A stretch of 27,133 bases of DNA from Zelonia costaricensis (Eukaryota > Euglenozoa > Kinetoplastea > Trypanosomatida > Trypanosomatidae): positions 1-27,133 of the forward strand of contig JASAOO010003182.1 of the NCBI GenBank assembly GCA_030849075.1, written 5' to 3'. Below the pieces are notes generated by a model, which saw only the letters and a list, made by a program, of their open reading frames with translations, did no database searches and was not told the DNA's origin. Shown piece by piece: positions 19,236 through 26,933 of this stretch (position 1 is the first letter of the stretch; every line of letters starts with the position of its first letter). Made by a program: the position numbers and the translations under genes.

Positions 19236-19911
19236 GGCGAGCGCGCGACCTACGTGGCTGGCGCCAAAGGCACGTTTTCCTTTATCGCCGCCTTTGCGTC
19301 TCGCAGGACTGCGGTTGCCGCGTGCGTGTTCACTCTTGAATCTGTGTATGCGTGTCGTGAGAGAGGGCCAAAACGAGGGAAGCAGACGAGTTTTGTGAGT
19401 TTTGCCAACGGTCATCGATGCATACGAGCCGCGGCAAGAGAGAGAGAGACTCGGTAAAGACATGAGCGAAATTCGTGGGAGCAAGGTGGACGAAGGTGTG
19501 AAAAGGATAACGGAGAGATGATAAGCCGGCTAGCGCCGCGGCGCGGGGGCAGGGAGTGTCGGAGCGAGACGCTTGGCCGGCGACGCTCGCAGCAAGACGT
19601 GTGGCAGGGAAGGCAGAAACCGACAACGTCTGCCATCGCCTTGCGCGCCATCCCAGACTAGAGAAGAAAAGCGCTCAAGGAGAGGCGTCCGTGCACGCAC
19701 AAGCGCGATTGCGCTCGTGTCTGCGACACTGCAGCCATCAGTTTGTTTGCTTTTTTCTGAGCTCGGCGGCCCAGCTATCAAGGCATGCCTACTTTGTTTT
19801 GTGGCACGAATGCGAGCTGGAGAGGGCAAAGGGCGCGCACTGCGCAAGGCACAGCAGAAGGGGTACATGCTGCATCGTGGAACGGGTGCCACATCGCAGC
19901 ACGGCCGCACT
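19236..19911. other. intergenic/UTR spacer
   Basis: This holds the 3' UTR of the 816-aa gene and the 5' UTR of the SOD-fold gene. Upstream in-frame ATGs exist at about 19463 and 19415 (minus), but they precede the likely acceptor. No other gene is supported. Confidence 0.5.
19342..19385 (-). promoter_or_regulatory. candidate trans-splice acceptor for the SOD-fold gene
   Basis: The minus strand reads a pyrimidine-rich stretch (CTTCCCTCGTTTTGGCCCTC) and then CACGACACGCATACACAG, with AG at 19342-19343, about 106 bases before the ATG at 19235. Choosing this AG removes the upstream in-frame ATGs. If a site further upstream is used, the protein would gain up to about 76 basic residues. Confidence 0.45.
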
Positions 19912-22362
19912 TCACGAATCTAAATAACGGCTGCGGTGGGCGTGGCGACGTGTGGTCGGCAGTTTAAACGGGTCGCCTCCAAAGAAACGGACAGCCCTAT
20001 TGGCGCTCTTCACAGCTGGCATGCTGAGGGAATTGCGGTTTCGGGAAAGAAGCCCCAGCAGGGGGCGAGCCGTACCGTCGTCGCGTACCTGGTGGTCCAC
20101 GTACAAGTCCAGCCACGCAATCGCGGCATGAGCGGTAAGCCGCTTCTCCCCAGCGGCTGCAATCAACAGCCTCCCTGCCAGACGGAAGAACGACCCGGGA
20201 AGCTTGGGGTAGCGCGATGCCACGCGCAGCAGCCGCATCAGAAGAGCCTCGTCGTAGGCCTTGCCGACTTTCAGCACCGCCTTGCACAGTACGTCGACGT
20301 CTTCGACAGAAGTGGTCGACTCAAGGGCAGCTACAACATCCCGCGCGGCGACACTGGCGCTCTCGAGCGGCCCTCGTGACTTGAGTTCAGCAATAACGGC
20401 CTGCCGCGTCGCAGCGTCTACCGACGGCGCACCGAGACGTAAGATCAGCTCCGGCGCTGACATCTCCGTCGACGTCACGCCAAGAGACCCATCAGCGCTT
20501 GTTGCGCGAAAAAGCACCTGCCGCTGCTCAAGGCTACTGCAGCTCATGAGAACAACGAGGTCCTGTGGGGAAATGCCACTGAAGTCTTCGATCCCGTCGA
20601 CGAGCCGGGCTTGTTCAAACACTGATGTCAGCTTCAAGCTGCGCGCGGCGGCAGCAACCGCCACAACGTGACGGGTCGCGAGAGCTCTGCTTTGAAGCAC
20701 GTTCAACAACTGCCGAAAGGCCGCAGCGTCGCGGACTGAAAACTCTGCAAACGACGTGGCAATCATTGCGAGTTCGTCTGTTGTGCAATCGCCAGCAGAT
20801 TGCACCGCCGTTCCTAGGGCGACCCTTACCGCCCAGCCGCTCGACGCAGTGGAAGGTTGGCGAACGTGCCGCAGCACGTTCACCGCGGTGCGGAGTTTTA
20901 GCTCCTGTGCCTCAACAACTCTGCGGACCACACTCTCGAGGCGCTTGTCGTCAATGAAGCACAGTCCTGCGATGAGGAGTGCCAAGTCGCGTGGGGATAG
21001 CTCCTCAACACCACAGCGCTTCCTGTCAGCGGCTCGCGCCGCGACGAGACGCATCCCGACTCGGCCAACAGCGCGCTTCAGAAGAGCGGGGGAAGCCCGA
21101 ATCCCTTCGCGGTGCAGCAGGTACAGCGCATGCACGCTAGACTCTTGACTCATGTTGCCACCCTGTGCGCTCTGGCAAATGTCGGGAAGCAGCTGGGGAA
21201 GCAGCGCACCGGTGCTGATCATCAGCTCACACACAAGGGCCGTCACAGGCCCTGAGAGCTTTTGAGGCTGGCCGTTTTCGCACACAGCCGTTTTCAGCAA
21301 CGCCGCAGCTTCGGAGTTCGAAAAAAAGGAGAGGCACCAAATCCAGCCAAGGTGCTCCTCCAGAGTCCCGGCGAAGGGCTGCTTGAGGGCCTCGTTAACG
21401 CGGGATTCGAGAGCGCCTTGTACAGCTCTTAGCGGTCCCGGTTCTCCCGTACCGAAGAGAGCATTGTCTTTGAGCGACGCCAGGACCTCCACTGCTTCAG
21501 CCGCATCAAGGTCGCCACAAGCTTCACTCATTTTTCGACACACAACAGGATCCATAGCCGTCCCTGTGAACAACAAGTTGATGAAACCTCTGCGACAATA
21601 CGACTTTGCCAGAGCGCGACGGCGTATCAGCGATGCCTGAAACGCCGCTCCCCACGCAGCGTAGCGTTTACCATTTTTCTGAGCCGCGACGACGTCCAAG
21701 ACTCTCTGAAGGTCCCGAAGGTGCATAAGCAGTGTGGTGTCGCACAGAGCTTTTACTAAACCGTCCATCTCGAGAAGCTCCAAAGGAATGCGTGTGGAGG
21801 CCACAAAACAAAGAAATTCGCCTTTGTTGTCGCACCGTGTTAATCGGCTCGTGAGCTCGTTGGCGACCAGCTGCGACACTTGATGGCACAACCGCTCCGC
21901 TGCTTTCGGCACTTTTTTCCCAGCCTGCCACACTGGCTCTGCAAACTCGATCAAATCTGCGTCGCTCAATCGAGGCAGACAGCGCTGAATTGCAGTCATC
22001 ACGCTGGGGCTGCAGAGAGCACCATCGTAGTACTCGACGCTTGCAGGTGAAAGTGAAATGTTGGCGGCAATTTGTCGCAGTTCTGTCTCGCCAAGTTCGC
22101 CGGCAGTGGCCTCCAGGTGTGCGGAGAGCTTTGCCATCGTCTGCGTTCCCAGTGGGTATTTGATTGCGGGGAGTAGGCTCGCCAGCTCGATGCCGTCCTC
22201 AAAAGTCTGCAAGGTACTCTGCAAGTCAAGGCTGCTGACATAGTCGCGCGCCACCGAGAGGGCCGCAAAGTCGCTGTTTGTCCCCACCGCCCATATCTTG
22301 AGTTGCTCCGAATGCGGACGCCATTGTGATGAGAGCAAAGCAAGACACCGCCTTCGCAGCAT
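19912..22362 (-). CDS. large mitochondrial protein of helical-repeat type (816 aa), function unknown
   Basis: An 816-codon frame opens at a true ATG, with a presequence-like start (MLRRRCLALLSSQWRPHS: basic, no acids). The protein is almost entirely predicted helix. It contains repeated hydrophobic helix pairs that begin with an S/T-x-x-D/E-L motif, such as LSPRDLALLIAGLCF (455-469), CTTDELAMIATSFAEF (526-541), ISPQDLVVLMSCSSL (597-611) and LSDADLIEFAEPVW (132-145). This pattern resembles FASTK/HPR/OPR-like organellar RNA-binding proteins, many of which stabilise or process mitochondrial RNA. No C-terminal RAP domain was recognised; the last 40 residues are basic and Arg/His-rich. Membership in that superfamily is inferred from repeat style only. 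Mitoribosome assembly factors and RNA-editing accessory proteins are alternatives. Codon usage is less GC-extreme than in the genes to its left. Stop is TGA. Confidence 0.82.
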   Translation of the reverse strand: MLRRRCLALLSSQWRPHSEQLKIWAVGTNSDFAALSVARDYVSSLDLQSTLQTFEDGIELASLLPAIKYPLGTQTMAKLSAHLEATAGELGETELRQIAANISLSPASVEYYDGALCSPSVMTAIQRCLPRLSDADLIEFAEPVWQAGKKVPKAAERLCHQVSQLVANELTSRLTRCDNKGEFLCFVASTRIPLELLEMDGLVKALCDTTLLMHLRDLQRVLDVVAAQKNGKRYAAWGAAFQASLIRRRALAKSYCRRGFINLLFTGTAMDPVVCRKMSEACGDLDAAEAVEVLASLKDNALFGTGEPGPLRAVQGALESRVNEALKQPFAGTLEEHLGWIWCLSFFSNSEAAALLKTAVCENGQPQKLSGPVTALVCELMISTGALLPQLLPDICQSAQGGNMSQESSVHALYLLHREGIRASPALLKRAVGRVGMRLVAARAADRKRCGVEELSPRDLALLIAGLCFIDDKRLESVVRRVVEAQELKLRTAVNVLRHVRQPSTASSGWAVRVALGTAVQSAGDCTTDELAMIATSFAEFSVRDAAAFRQLLNVLQSRALATRHVVAVAAAARSLKLTSVFEQARLVDGIEDFSGISPQDLVVLMSCSSLEQRQVLFRATSADGSLGVTSTEMSAPELILRLGAPSVDAATRQAVIAELKSRGPLESASVAARDVVAALESTTSVEDVDVLCKAVLKVGKAYDEALLMRLLRVASRYPKLPGSFFRLAGRLLIAAAGEKRLTAHAAIAWLDLYVDHQVRDDGTARPLLGLLSRNRNSLSMPAVKSANRAVRFFGGDPFKLPTTRRHAHRSRYLDS

Positions 22363-22904
22363 TTACCTTTTTTGCTGTTTTTTTCTGCAATGAGAAGTAG
22401 TGTATGAGGAAAGAGGTAATAGTAGTAGATGCTGCTATTGCGACACCACACGTTTCTATTTGTGAAACCGGCCCGAGTGTGCTTACTTCAGCAGTTTCCC
22501 TTTTTTTTTTTTGGCCAGTCTCAGCGCATTCACGGTGGAAACTCGCGCACCGGCACCGGCACCCGCTGCCTCCCCCTGGTGGACGCTGAGCTGCTATGGG
22601 AACTCACCAAACCGATGAAGGAAAAAGAACAGCAGCAGGTGCCTCATTTGCGGTACGTTTGTGATCAAGGCGCAAATTTGAAAATGCTCGCGCAGAGATG
22701 CCCCCAGCAAAGCAGCTACACGCGTTTTCAATGTGGTTTCTTTGCCCCGCAGTAACACTGTATGGTTTTTTTTTTCTTTCTTCAGTCGAGCGACACGTCG
22801 AGCGCAGACTCTCTCTCTATGAAACCTAGTCAACAAAGAGAAAACGCAGTAGCAGCAGCATCAGCCGCAAGAAGCGGCTGGGTACGCAAAGATGAGCCTG
22901 CGGC
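22363..22904. other. intergenic/UTR spacer
   Basis: This holds the 3' UTR of the four-TM gene and the 5' UTR of the 816-aa gene. It contains two plus-strand T-tracts followed by AG (ending near 22518 and 22787). On the minus strand these read as A-runs 100-400 bases after the stop of the four-TM gene. No gene is seen. Confidence 0.55.
22385..22420 (-). promoter_or_regulatory. trans-splice acceptor for the 816-aa gene
   Basis: The minus strand reads a T/C-rich stretch ending CTTCTCATTGCAG, with AG at 22385-22386, 22 bases before the ATG at 22362. A second AG (AACAG) sits a few bases downstream. Confidence 0.55.
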
Positions 22905-23387
22905 TCAGCGATTCTTCTTGTTGGCAACAGCGCTGTCAACCTCTAACTTGAGCACAGGTGTGCGAGCTAGTCTGCTGGCGCTGTGCGCGGCCCCCAAGGC
23001 CAGTATGGCTGAAAAGGCATTAATACCCAAATAAATGGCCGAAAAGGCCAGGTCTAGCATCAGAACATAGGTTTGCAGCCACATGTAGTAAATTGCTCCC
23101 ACCGCGGAGATGACAAGCAGCAGAGCACTAATAGCGATCGCAGCCACGTTCTCGCTTTTGTTCCCGCGGACACCCATGAGGAAAGCAAATATGTTGACGG
23201 CAAGAATCAGAAACGAGGCTACAATCTCCATTGGAAGAGCGGCAGGGGGAAAGGGGAGGTAAAGGGCCTTGAAGATCAAGAACCCCAGTGTGAGGAGCCA
23301 CCAAGCGCCTGCCCACCCAATCGAGACCATGAGGCAAAGTTGAAACGGAAAAGATGACCCACCACTGGAGCCGCTGTGGGTGGGCAT
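22905..23387 (-). CDS. four-TM protein of the TMEM216/TMEM80 (Transmemb_17) family, probable ciliary transition-zone component (160 aa)
   Basis: The protein has four hydrophobic segments (about 14-38, 50-72, 82-103 and 107-133) joined by short loops. Family landmarks sit where TMEM216/TMEM80 proteins carry them: LIFKALYLPFP (37-47) after TM1, MGVRGNKSE (71-79) after TM2, and WLQTYVLMLDL (103-113) leading into TM4. In ciliated organisms these proteins belong to the MKS/tectonic gate complex of the transition zone at the flagellum base, which fits a flagellate. The length of 160 aa is near the family's 140-170. The tail is short and basic (KKNR). The frame stays open upstream with an ATG at 23465, but that ATG lies before the T16 tract that should serve for trans-splicing. 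The ATG at 23387 is therefore the start. TMEM216 and TMEM80 cannot be told apart here. Stop is TGA. Confidence 0.85.
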   Translation of the reverse strand: MPTHSGSSGGSSFPFQLCLMVSIGWAGAWWLLTLGFLIFKALYLPFPPAALPMEIVASFLILAVNIFAFLMGVRGNKSENVAAIAISALLLVISAVGAIYYMWLQTYVLMLDLAFSAIYLGINAFSAILALGAAHSASRLARTPVLKLEVDSAVANKKNR

Positions 23388-23828
23388 TTGTGTGGGGCGG
23401 CGCAGCCACCTTCCACAAGCGTACCAAAAAAAAAAAAAAAATGCGACTGGTGTGTTGCAGCGCATAGAAGGAGCATGAGGCCAGAGGAGATGTATTGGAG
23501 GGCAGCGGTCAAGTCTCCGCCATGTTGTAAGGCGCCGCCGCTGCGGAGCTGGAAACTGAGGTGCTACCAGGGCGACTAGCTCCGCCGAAGAGCTAATTGC
23601 TCGGTACCGAACAGTTGCTCTGACATTCACAAAATGTCGCAACGCCTTTCCACACCTTGCTCTTCACAGCGCTTACGGCGATTCGCGGAGTGCCGATGGT
23701 ATGCTCAAACATGAGCATGTGGTCTTTGTGTGCGTGCTTCCACATTTGCCTTTTGTTTTACTTACTCGATCAGAGTCAGAGAGAAAAAAACGCTCCGTGT
23801 AGGCTGTAGGCGAGATTACACGTCAGTT
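23388..23828. other. intergenic/UTR spacer
   Basis: This holds the 3' UTR of the zinc-ribbon gene and the 5' region of the four-TM gene, including an A16 run (plus strand, 23426-23441). No gene is seen. Confidence 0.55.
23410..23441 (-). promoter_or_regulatory. trans-splice acceptor with T16 tract for the four-TM gene
   Basis: The minus strand reads sixteen consecutive T (23441-23426), then GGTACGCTTGTGGAAG, with the first AG at 23410-23411, 22 bases before the ATG at 23387. Confidence 0.6.
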
Positions 23829-24461
23829 TTAGAGGCTTACGTCGCTGTCCGATGCATCGTCATGCGCGTTTGCCTTGCGGAGCACCGTCCTCCTCTCTCG
23901 CTCGCGCAGGCCCGCCAAGACCTCCCTACTTTCCGCCTCGCGGCGCCGCCATAAACCCTGCTGAAGGACGCGAGTGTTGAGGCCAGCCAGTCGCTGTAGC
24001 TCTTCGTCCTCTGGAACAACATCAACAAAGGCGTACTTGCCCGGCTCCTTCACCGCCTCGATCTCATCCGCGCCGTCCGTTGCGTTGTCTTCGTCGGACG
24101 TTTCCGCAGAAGAAAGGTCTTTCAAAGCAGAAGATGATGCCTGGGCGGGTTGTTTCTGGCATTTTGCACAAGCGGCTTCACGCTCCGCGCAGTTCTGGCA
24201 GATTCGATGGTACGCATGCACAACCTTCTTTTCGTGGCAGCAGTTGCAACGACGACTCTGCTCCTGTGGGGTGTACTTGCCGTAGTCGACCTTCCACTGA
24301 ATAATCTCACAGCACCGTCGGCAGCACAGGCTCGTCATGGCAAACTCCGCCTCACGCGGGATGCGGTCTTTCTCCTGCTTGTAACGATTGGGGTTGAACT
24401 TGCTCTTGTTCATGTAAGCTTGGCGCGCGCCCGGCGCACCATTTTTTACGACTCGCCGCAT
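23829..24461 (-). CDS. C9orf85/DUF2039-family zinc-ribbon protein (210 aa)
   Basis: The N-terminal half carries a cysteine-rich module characteristic of the eukaryotic C9orf85/DUF2039 family. It contains CCRRCCEIIQWKVDYGKY (46-63), RRCNCCHEKKVVHAYHRICQ (70-89), then CAEREAACAKC (91-101). Conserved features are a Cys-x-x-Cys before the I-x-W-K-x-x-Y-G-K-Y stretch, a second Cys cluster before K-x-V-x-x-A-Y-H, and two further Cys-x-x-Cys pairs, together enough for two zinc sites. The cellular role of the family is unknown. After the zinc region come an acidic Ser/Glu/Asp linker (116-136) and an Arg/Glu-rich helix (about 155-198), then a DDASDSDVSL tail. Human members are shorter, so the C-terminal half is an extension. 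The gene is the first of the leftward unit next to the strand switch. The start is the ATG at 24461, 27 bases after the acceptor. Stop is TAA. Confidence 0.87.
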   Translation of the reverse strand: MRRVVKNGAPGARQAYMNKSKFNPNRYKQEKDRIPREAEFAMTSLCCRRCCEIIQWKVDYGKYTPQEQSRRCNCCHEKKVVHAYHRICQNCAEREAACAKCQKQPAQASSSALKDLSSAETSDEDNATDGADEIEAVKEPGKYAFVDVVPEDEELQRLAGLNTRVLQQGLWRRREAESREVLAGLRERERRTVLRKANAHDDASDSDVSL

Positions 24462-24488
24462 GCCGAAAGAAAAACGGTGCAGCGGCAG

Positions 24489-24512
24489 CTCAGGAAGAGG
24501 TGTGCGTAAGCG
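24489..24512 (-). promoter_or_regulatory. trans-splice acceptor for the zinc-ribbon gene (first gene of the leftward unit)
   Basis: The minus strand reads CGCTTACGCACACCTCTTCC and then TGAG, with AG at 24489-24490. No further AG occurs before the ATG at 24461. Confidence 0.5.
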
Positions 24513-25400
24513 ACCACGAAGTGAGCTTCACGCTGTGCACTTCGGGGATGTAGAGTGTGCGAGTCGTGTATAGAGAAGCTGAGTCGGGATAGTGAGCGTG
24601 AAGGGTTCGAGTAGCCGGCCAGCTGCCAGAACAGTAAAGCGGTAGGTGCAACCGCGCACGCACGCTAGCGTACGGTGCAGTGCCTTCCTTGTGCGGAAAT
24701 CGCGCGCGAGGTGGCGGCTTTGTCGCAGGCCGCAACGCAAAAACTAGACGGCACGCCCATGCACGGGACAACGCCTAATGCGCTTGATAAAACAGTCATT
24801 TCTTTTTTCATCTTCTTTCCATGCGCAAGAGGTGGCGCAAGCTCTCCCAAGTGCAAAAACCTTGTCAAAAAGGGCGGAGTTAAAATGATGAGTGCACCGG
24901 CACTTAGCGTTCTGTGCATGCTTCAAGATTTGTTCGGTGCGCATTGAGACTCCGGCCTCGACAAGGTTGACGTTGACAGCGCAGCCCGCTGGTGCCAGCA
25001 GAAAAGCCCCTAGTCGTCAACGCGGCAGCTGTCGAACTTGACGCCCGTGCCGCGCTCAGTGTCCGCACCTTTCCATTGTCCTCTTCAAAAGCGCGGTACG
25101 TCGCAAGGGGGGAGCAGGGGTGCCCCGACAGCACAGCGCGCTTAACACCCAGCGTACACACAATCGAGAGGTAGGCATCACACGCAAAGCCCATCGCGAA
25201 GCCGCGTTCAGATCACCCCGACTCCGTATCACTCATCGCCGGGAGCACCGCCCTGAGCGCTTGCTGCGGCGTCGAGAAAAAACAAAGTATACTAGGTAAT
25301 GCAAAGGCCGCTGCTCAGCTACGTTTCCCGTTCGACAAGCGTCTGTGCCTTGTAGTGCCGCCTCGAAGTTTGATGAAGAACTGTCTCCGTGCTCGAGCAC

Positions 25401-25423
25401 CCCCTTCCCCCCCCCCCCTGCAG
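25401..25423 (+). promoter_or_regulatory. strong plus-strand splice-acceptor-like tract inside the strand-switch region
   Basis: The plus strand reads CCCCTT followed by twelve consecutive C (25407-25418), then TGCAG with AG at 25422-25423. It is among the purest pyrimidine tracts plus CAG in the window. It lies about 1.4 kb upstream of the acceptor of the first clear plus-strand gene. Confidence 0.4.
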
Positions 25424-25624
25424 GTGGCTTCAGAGACTGTGACCGTGACAAGCACTTTTCCGAGCAGCCCTCTGCGCCACCTGCTCCCCCCCCGGTTCTG
25501 CCTCCACGGCTTTCCTCCAAGAAATGGCCCTCTGCGCGTGCGCGCCGCAGCCTCACGCCAGGAGGCACCAAGGAAGCGAGAGGAACGGCAGCGCCGAACT
25601 GTTGAGGAGTAGGCGAACAGTGCG

Positions 25625-25924
25625 ATGACCGTCAACCCCAGCCCACAGCAACAAGAGCCGAGGGGCACGTTCCGCAACGGGCCCAGTAACGCAGGCGGAC
25701 GGCACCGAGGAGGGTCTCTGACAGCTCTACGATGTTGTTTTCTTTCTCACGGATGGAGTGAGGGAAAAGGCATTGTGAGAATGGTTTTGTCAGCTCACCC
25801 TGTGGTGCAAGAGCGCATGAAAGTCGCTAAAGACTACCACAGAAAGAAAAGCATACCGCCGCCGTGTGAGTGCACAGCGGGCCTTTTAGCTGACCAGCTC
25901 TGCAGCACTTTCGCCCGGCACTGA
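25625..25924 (+). CDS. doubtful small ORF (99 aa) in the strand-switch region
   Basis: This is an ATG-started 99-codon plus-strand frame located 200 bases after the acceptor-like tract at 25401-25423. The translation is mixed in composition (MTVNPSPQQQEPRG..., then KVAKDYHRKKSIPPPCECTA near the end), without the low-complexity bias of the spacer frames. No domain or family is recognised. A shorter ATG-led frame of about 34 codons starts just upstream (about 25524), which would compete for initiation. It may be a real short gene, a transcribed but untranslated leader region, or chance. Confidence 0.18.
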   Translation: MTVNPSPQQQEPRGTFRNGPSNAGGRHRGGSLTALRCCFLSHGWSEGKGIVRMVLSAHPVVQERMKVAKDYHRKKSIPPPCECTAGLLADQLCSTFARH

Positions 25925-26700
25925 CACTGTTGGCACTCTCACTCCCCAAGCTCTACAACGAATCCTCCCCTATGCAGGAATCCCGCTGGCTGGCTCTCCG
26001 CGCCGAGCGCCCCGCCGGCCCTCGCCGTAACCCCGCGCGCCCGCATACCAGAGTAAATGCACATGCACCGCACAAGTACCCACTCCAACCTTCTGCATCA
26101 CTCTCTCCCACTTTCACTCTCTCGCTTCCCCGATGTGCGACCATACAGCTTCACGCGCCCTCGCTCAAAAAAAAAGAAATCAGCAGTAATAGCAGTTTCG
26201 CCCTCTAGCAAAACACCGCTTTTCTTTACCTCTCTCCCACCCCATTCTACCGTAACGTAGTCACGAACCTTTTCTTTTGGTTCTCCTCCTCCACCCTCAT
26301 TGTCTCGGAACGCTTCGATTTGCTCTTGTTTCCTCCGCAAGCCCTCCCGTGCGGTGACAGAGTACTGCTTTCTGGTGTCTGGTTGTCCGCCCGTTCCGCA
26401 CACGGAACTTATTTGCTGCACTCCTCTCATTTGCTCGCCTCTTTTTTTTTGCCTTCACCTCAGTTCTTTCTTTTCTTCTTCCCTTTTTTTTAGCAGAAGC
26501 CTCACGGTTTCCGACTGTGGCGATTACTTGGCTCCCCTGCACCCACATCGTCACCTACCAAAAACACGCACTTTCTCCCCTTTCTCGAAGTGCACAGCAT
26601 ACACTGTATAGAGCGTCGGCGAGTTTGTGCTCCGTTATTCCCCCACCATTCTCTCTCTTCCCCGCATCTTCTCTCTTCCCCACACACCTTCGAAAAGCGC

Positions 26701-26730
26701 CTTTTTTCTTTCTCCGCGTTCTGTCAGCAG
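26701..26730 (+). promoter_or_regulatory. alternative plus-strand trans-splice acceptor
   Basis: CTTTTTTCTTTCTCCGCG is followed by TTCTGTCAGCAG, with AG at 26726-26727 and 26729-26730, about 205 bases before the ATG at 26934. It competes with the site at 26827-26828. Confidence 0.45.
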
Positions 26731-26790
26731 CCCTCTCAACGCTCCGCAAATTTGCTCTCGACTCCAGCTGGTGTGTGTTCTGCAACACTC

Positions 26791-26828
26791 GCCTCTTCTC
26801 CCCACTCACACCTACCCACTATTCCTAG
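26791..26828 (+). promoter_or_regulatory. trans-splice acceptor for the right-edge gene
   Basis: The plus strand reads a long C/T-rich stretch (GCCTCTTCTCCCCACTCACA and onward) ending ATTCCTAG, with AG at 26827-26828, about 105 bases before the ATG at 26934. Confidence 0.5.
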
Positions 26829-26933
26829 CTCGCCGATACACCAAAGAAGAACCTCTCCTTGGCACATCAGCGCCAACTGTCTGTTGCCTGTTTCGACAAC
26901 CATCTCTCCTGCACTCACATCCTGCTCAACGCG

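Larger units (their letters stand above)
24491..26790. other. divergent strand-switch region (probable start of two polycistronic units)
   Basis: To the left, ten genes all run leftward; to the right, a gene with plus-strand splice signals runs rightward. In kinetoplastids such divergent switches are the usual RNA polymerase II initiation regions, marked by histone variants rather than sequence-specific promoters. Composition changes across the interval. From about 25930 to the right the plus strand becomes strongly pyrimidine-rich, the same sense-strand bias seen upstream of the leftward genes on the minus strand. No TATA-like or tRNA element was recognised. The functional assignment follows from gene orientation only. 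Confidence 0.7.

Noticed and set aside
24600..24620. GGTTCGAG-like sequence suggesting a tRNA T-loop
   Set aside because: The flanking bases do not form the T-stem and no D-arm, anticodon arm or acceptor stem could be matched.
24904..25194. 96-codon ATG-led minus-strand frame in the strand-switch region
   Set aside because: No recognisable domain, no good pyrimidine tract directly upstream on the minus strand, and short enough to be chance.
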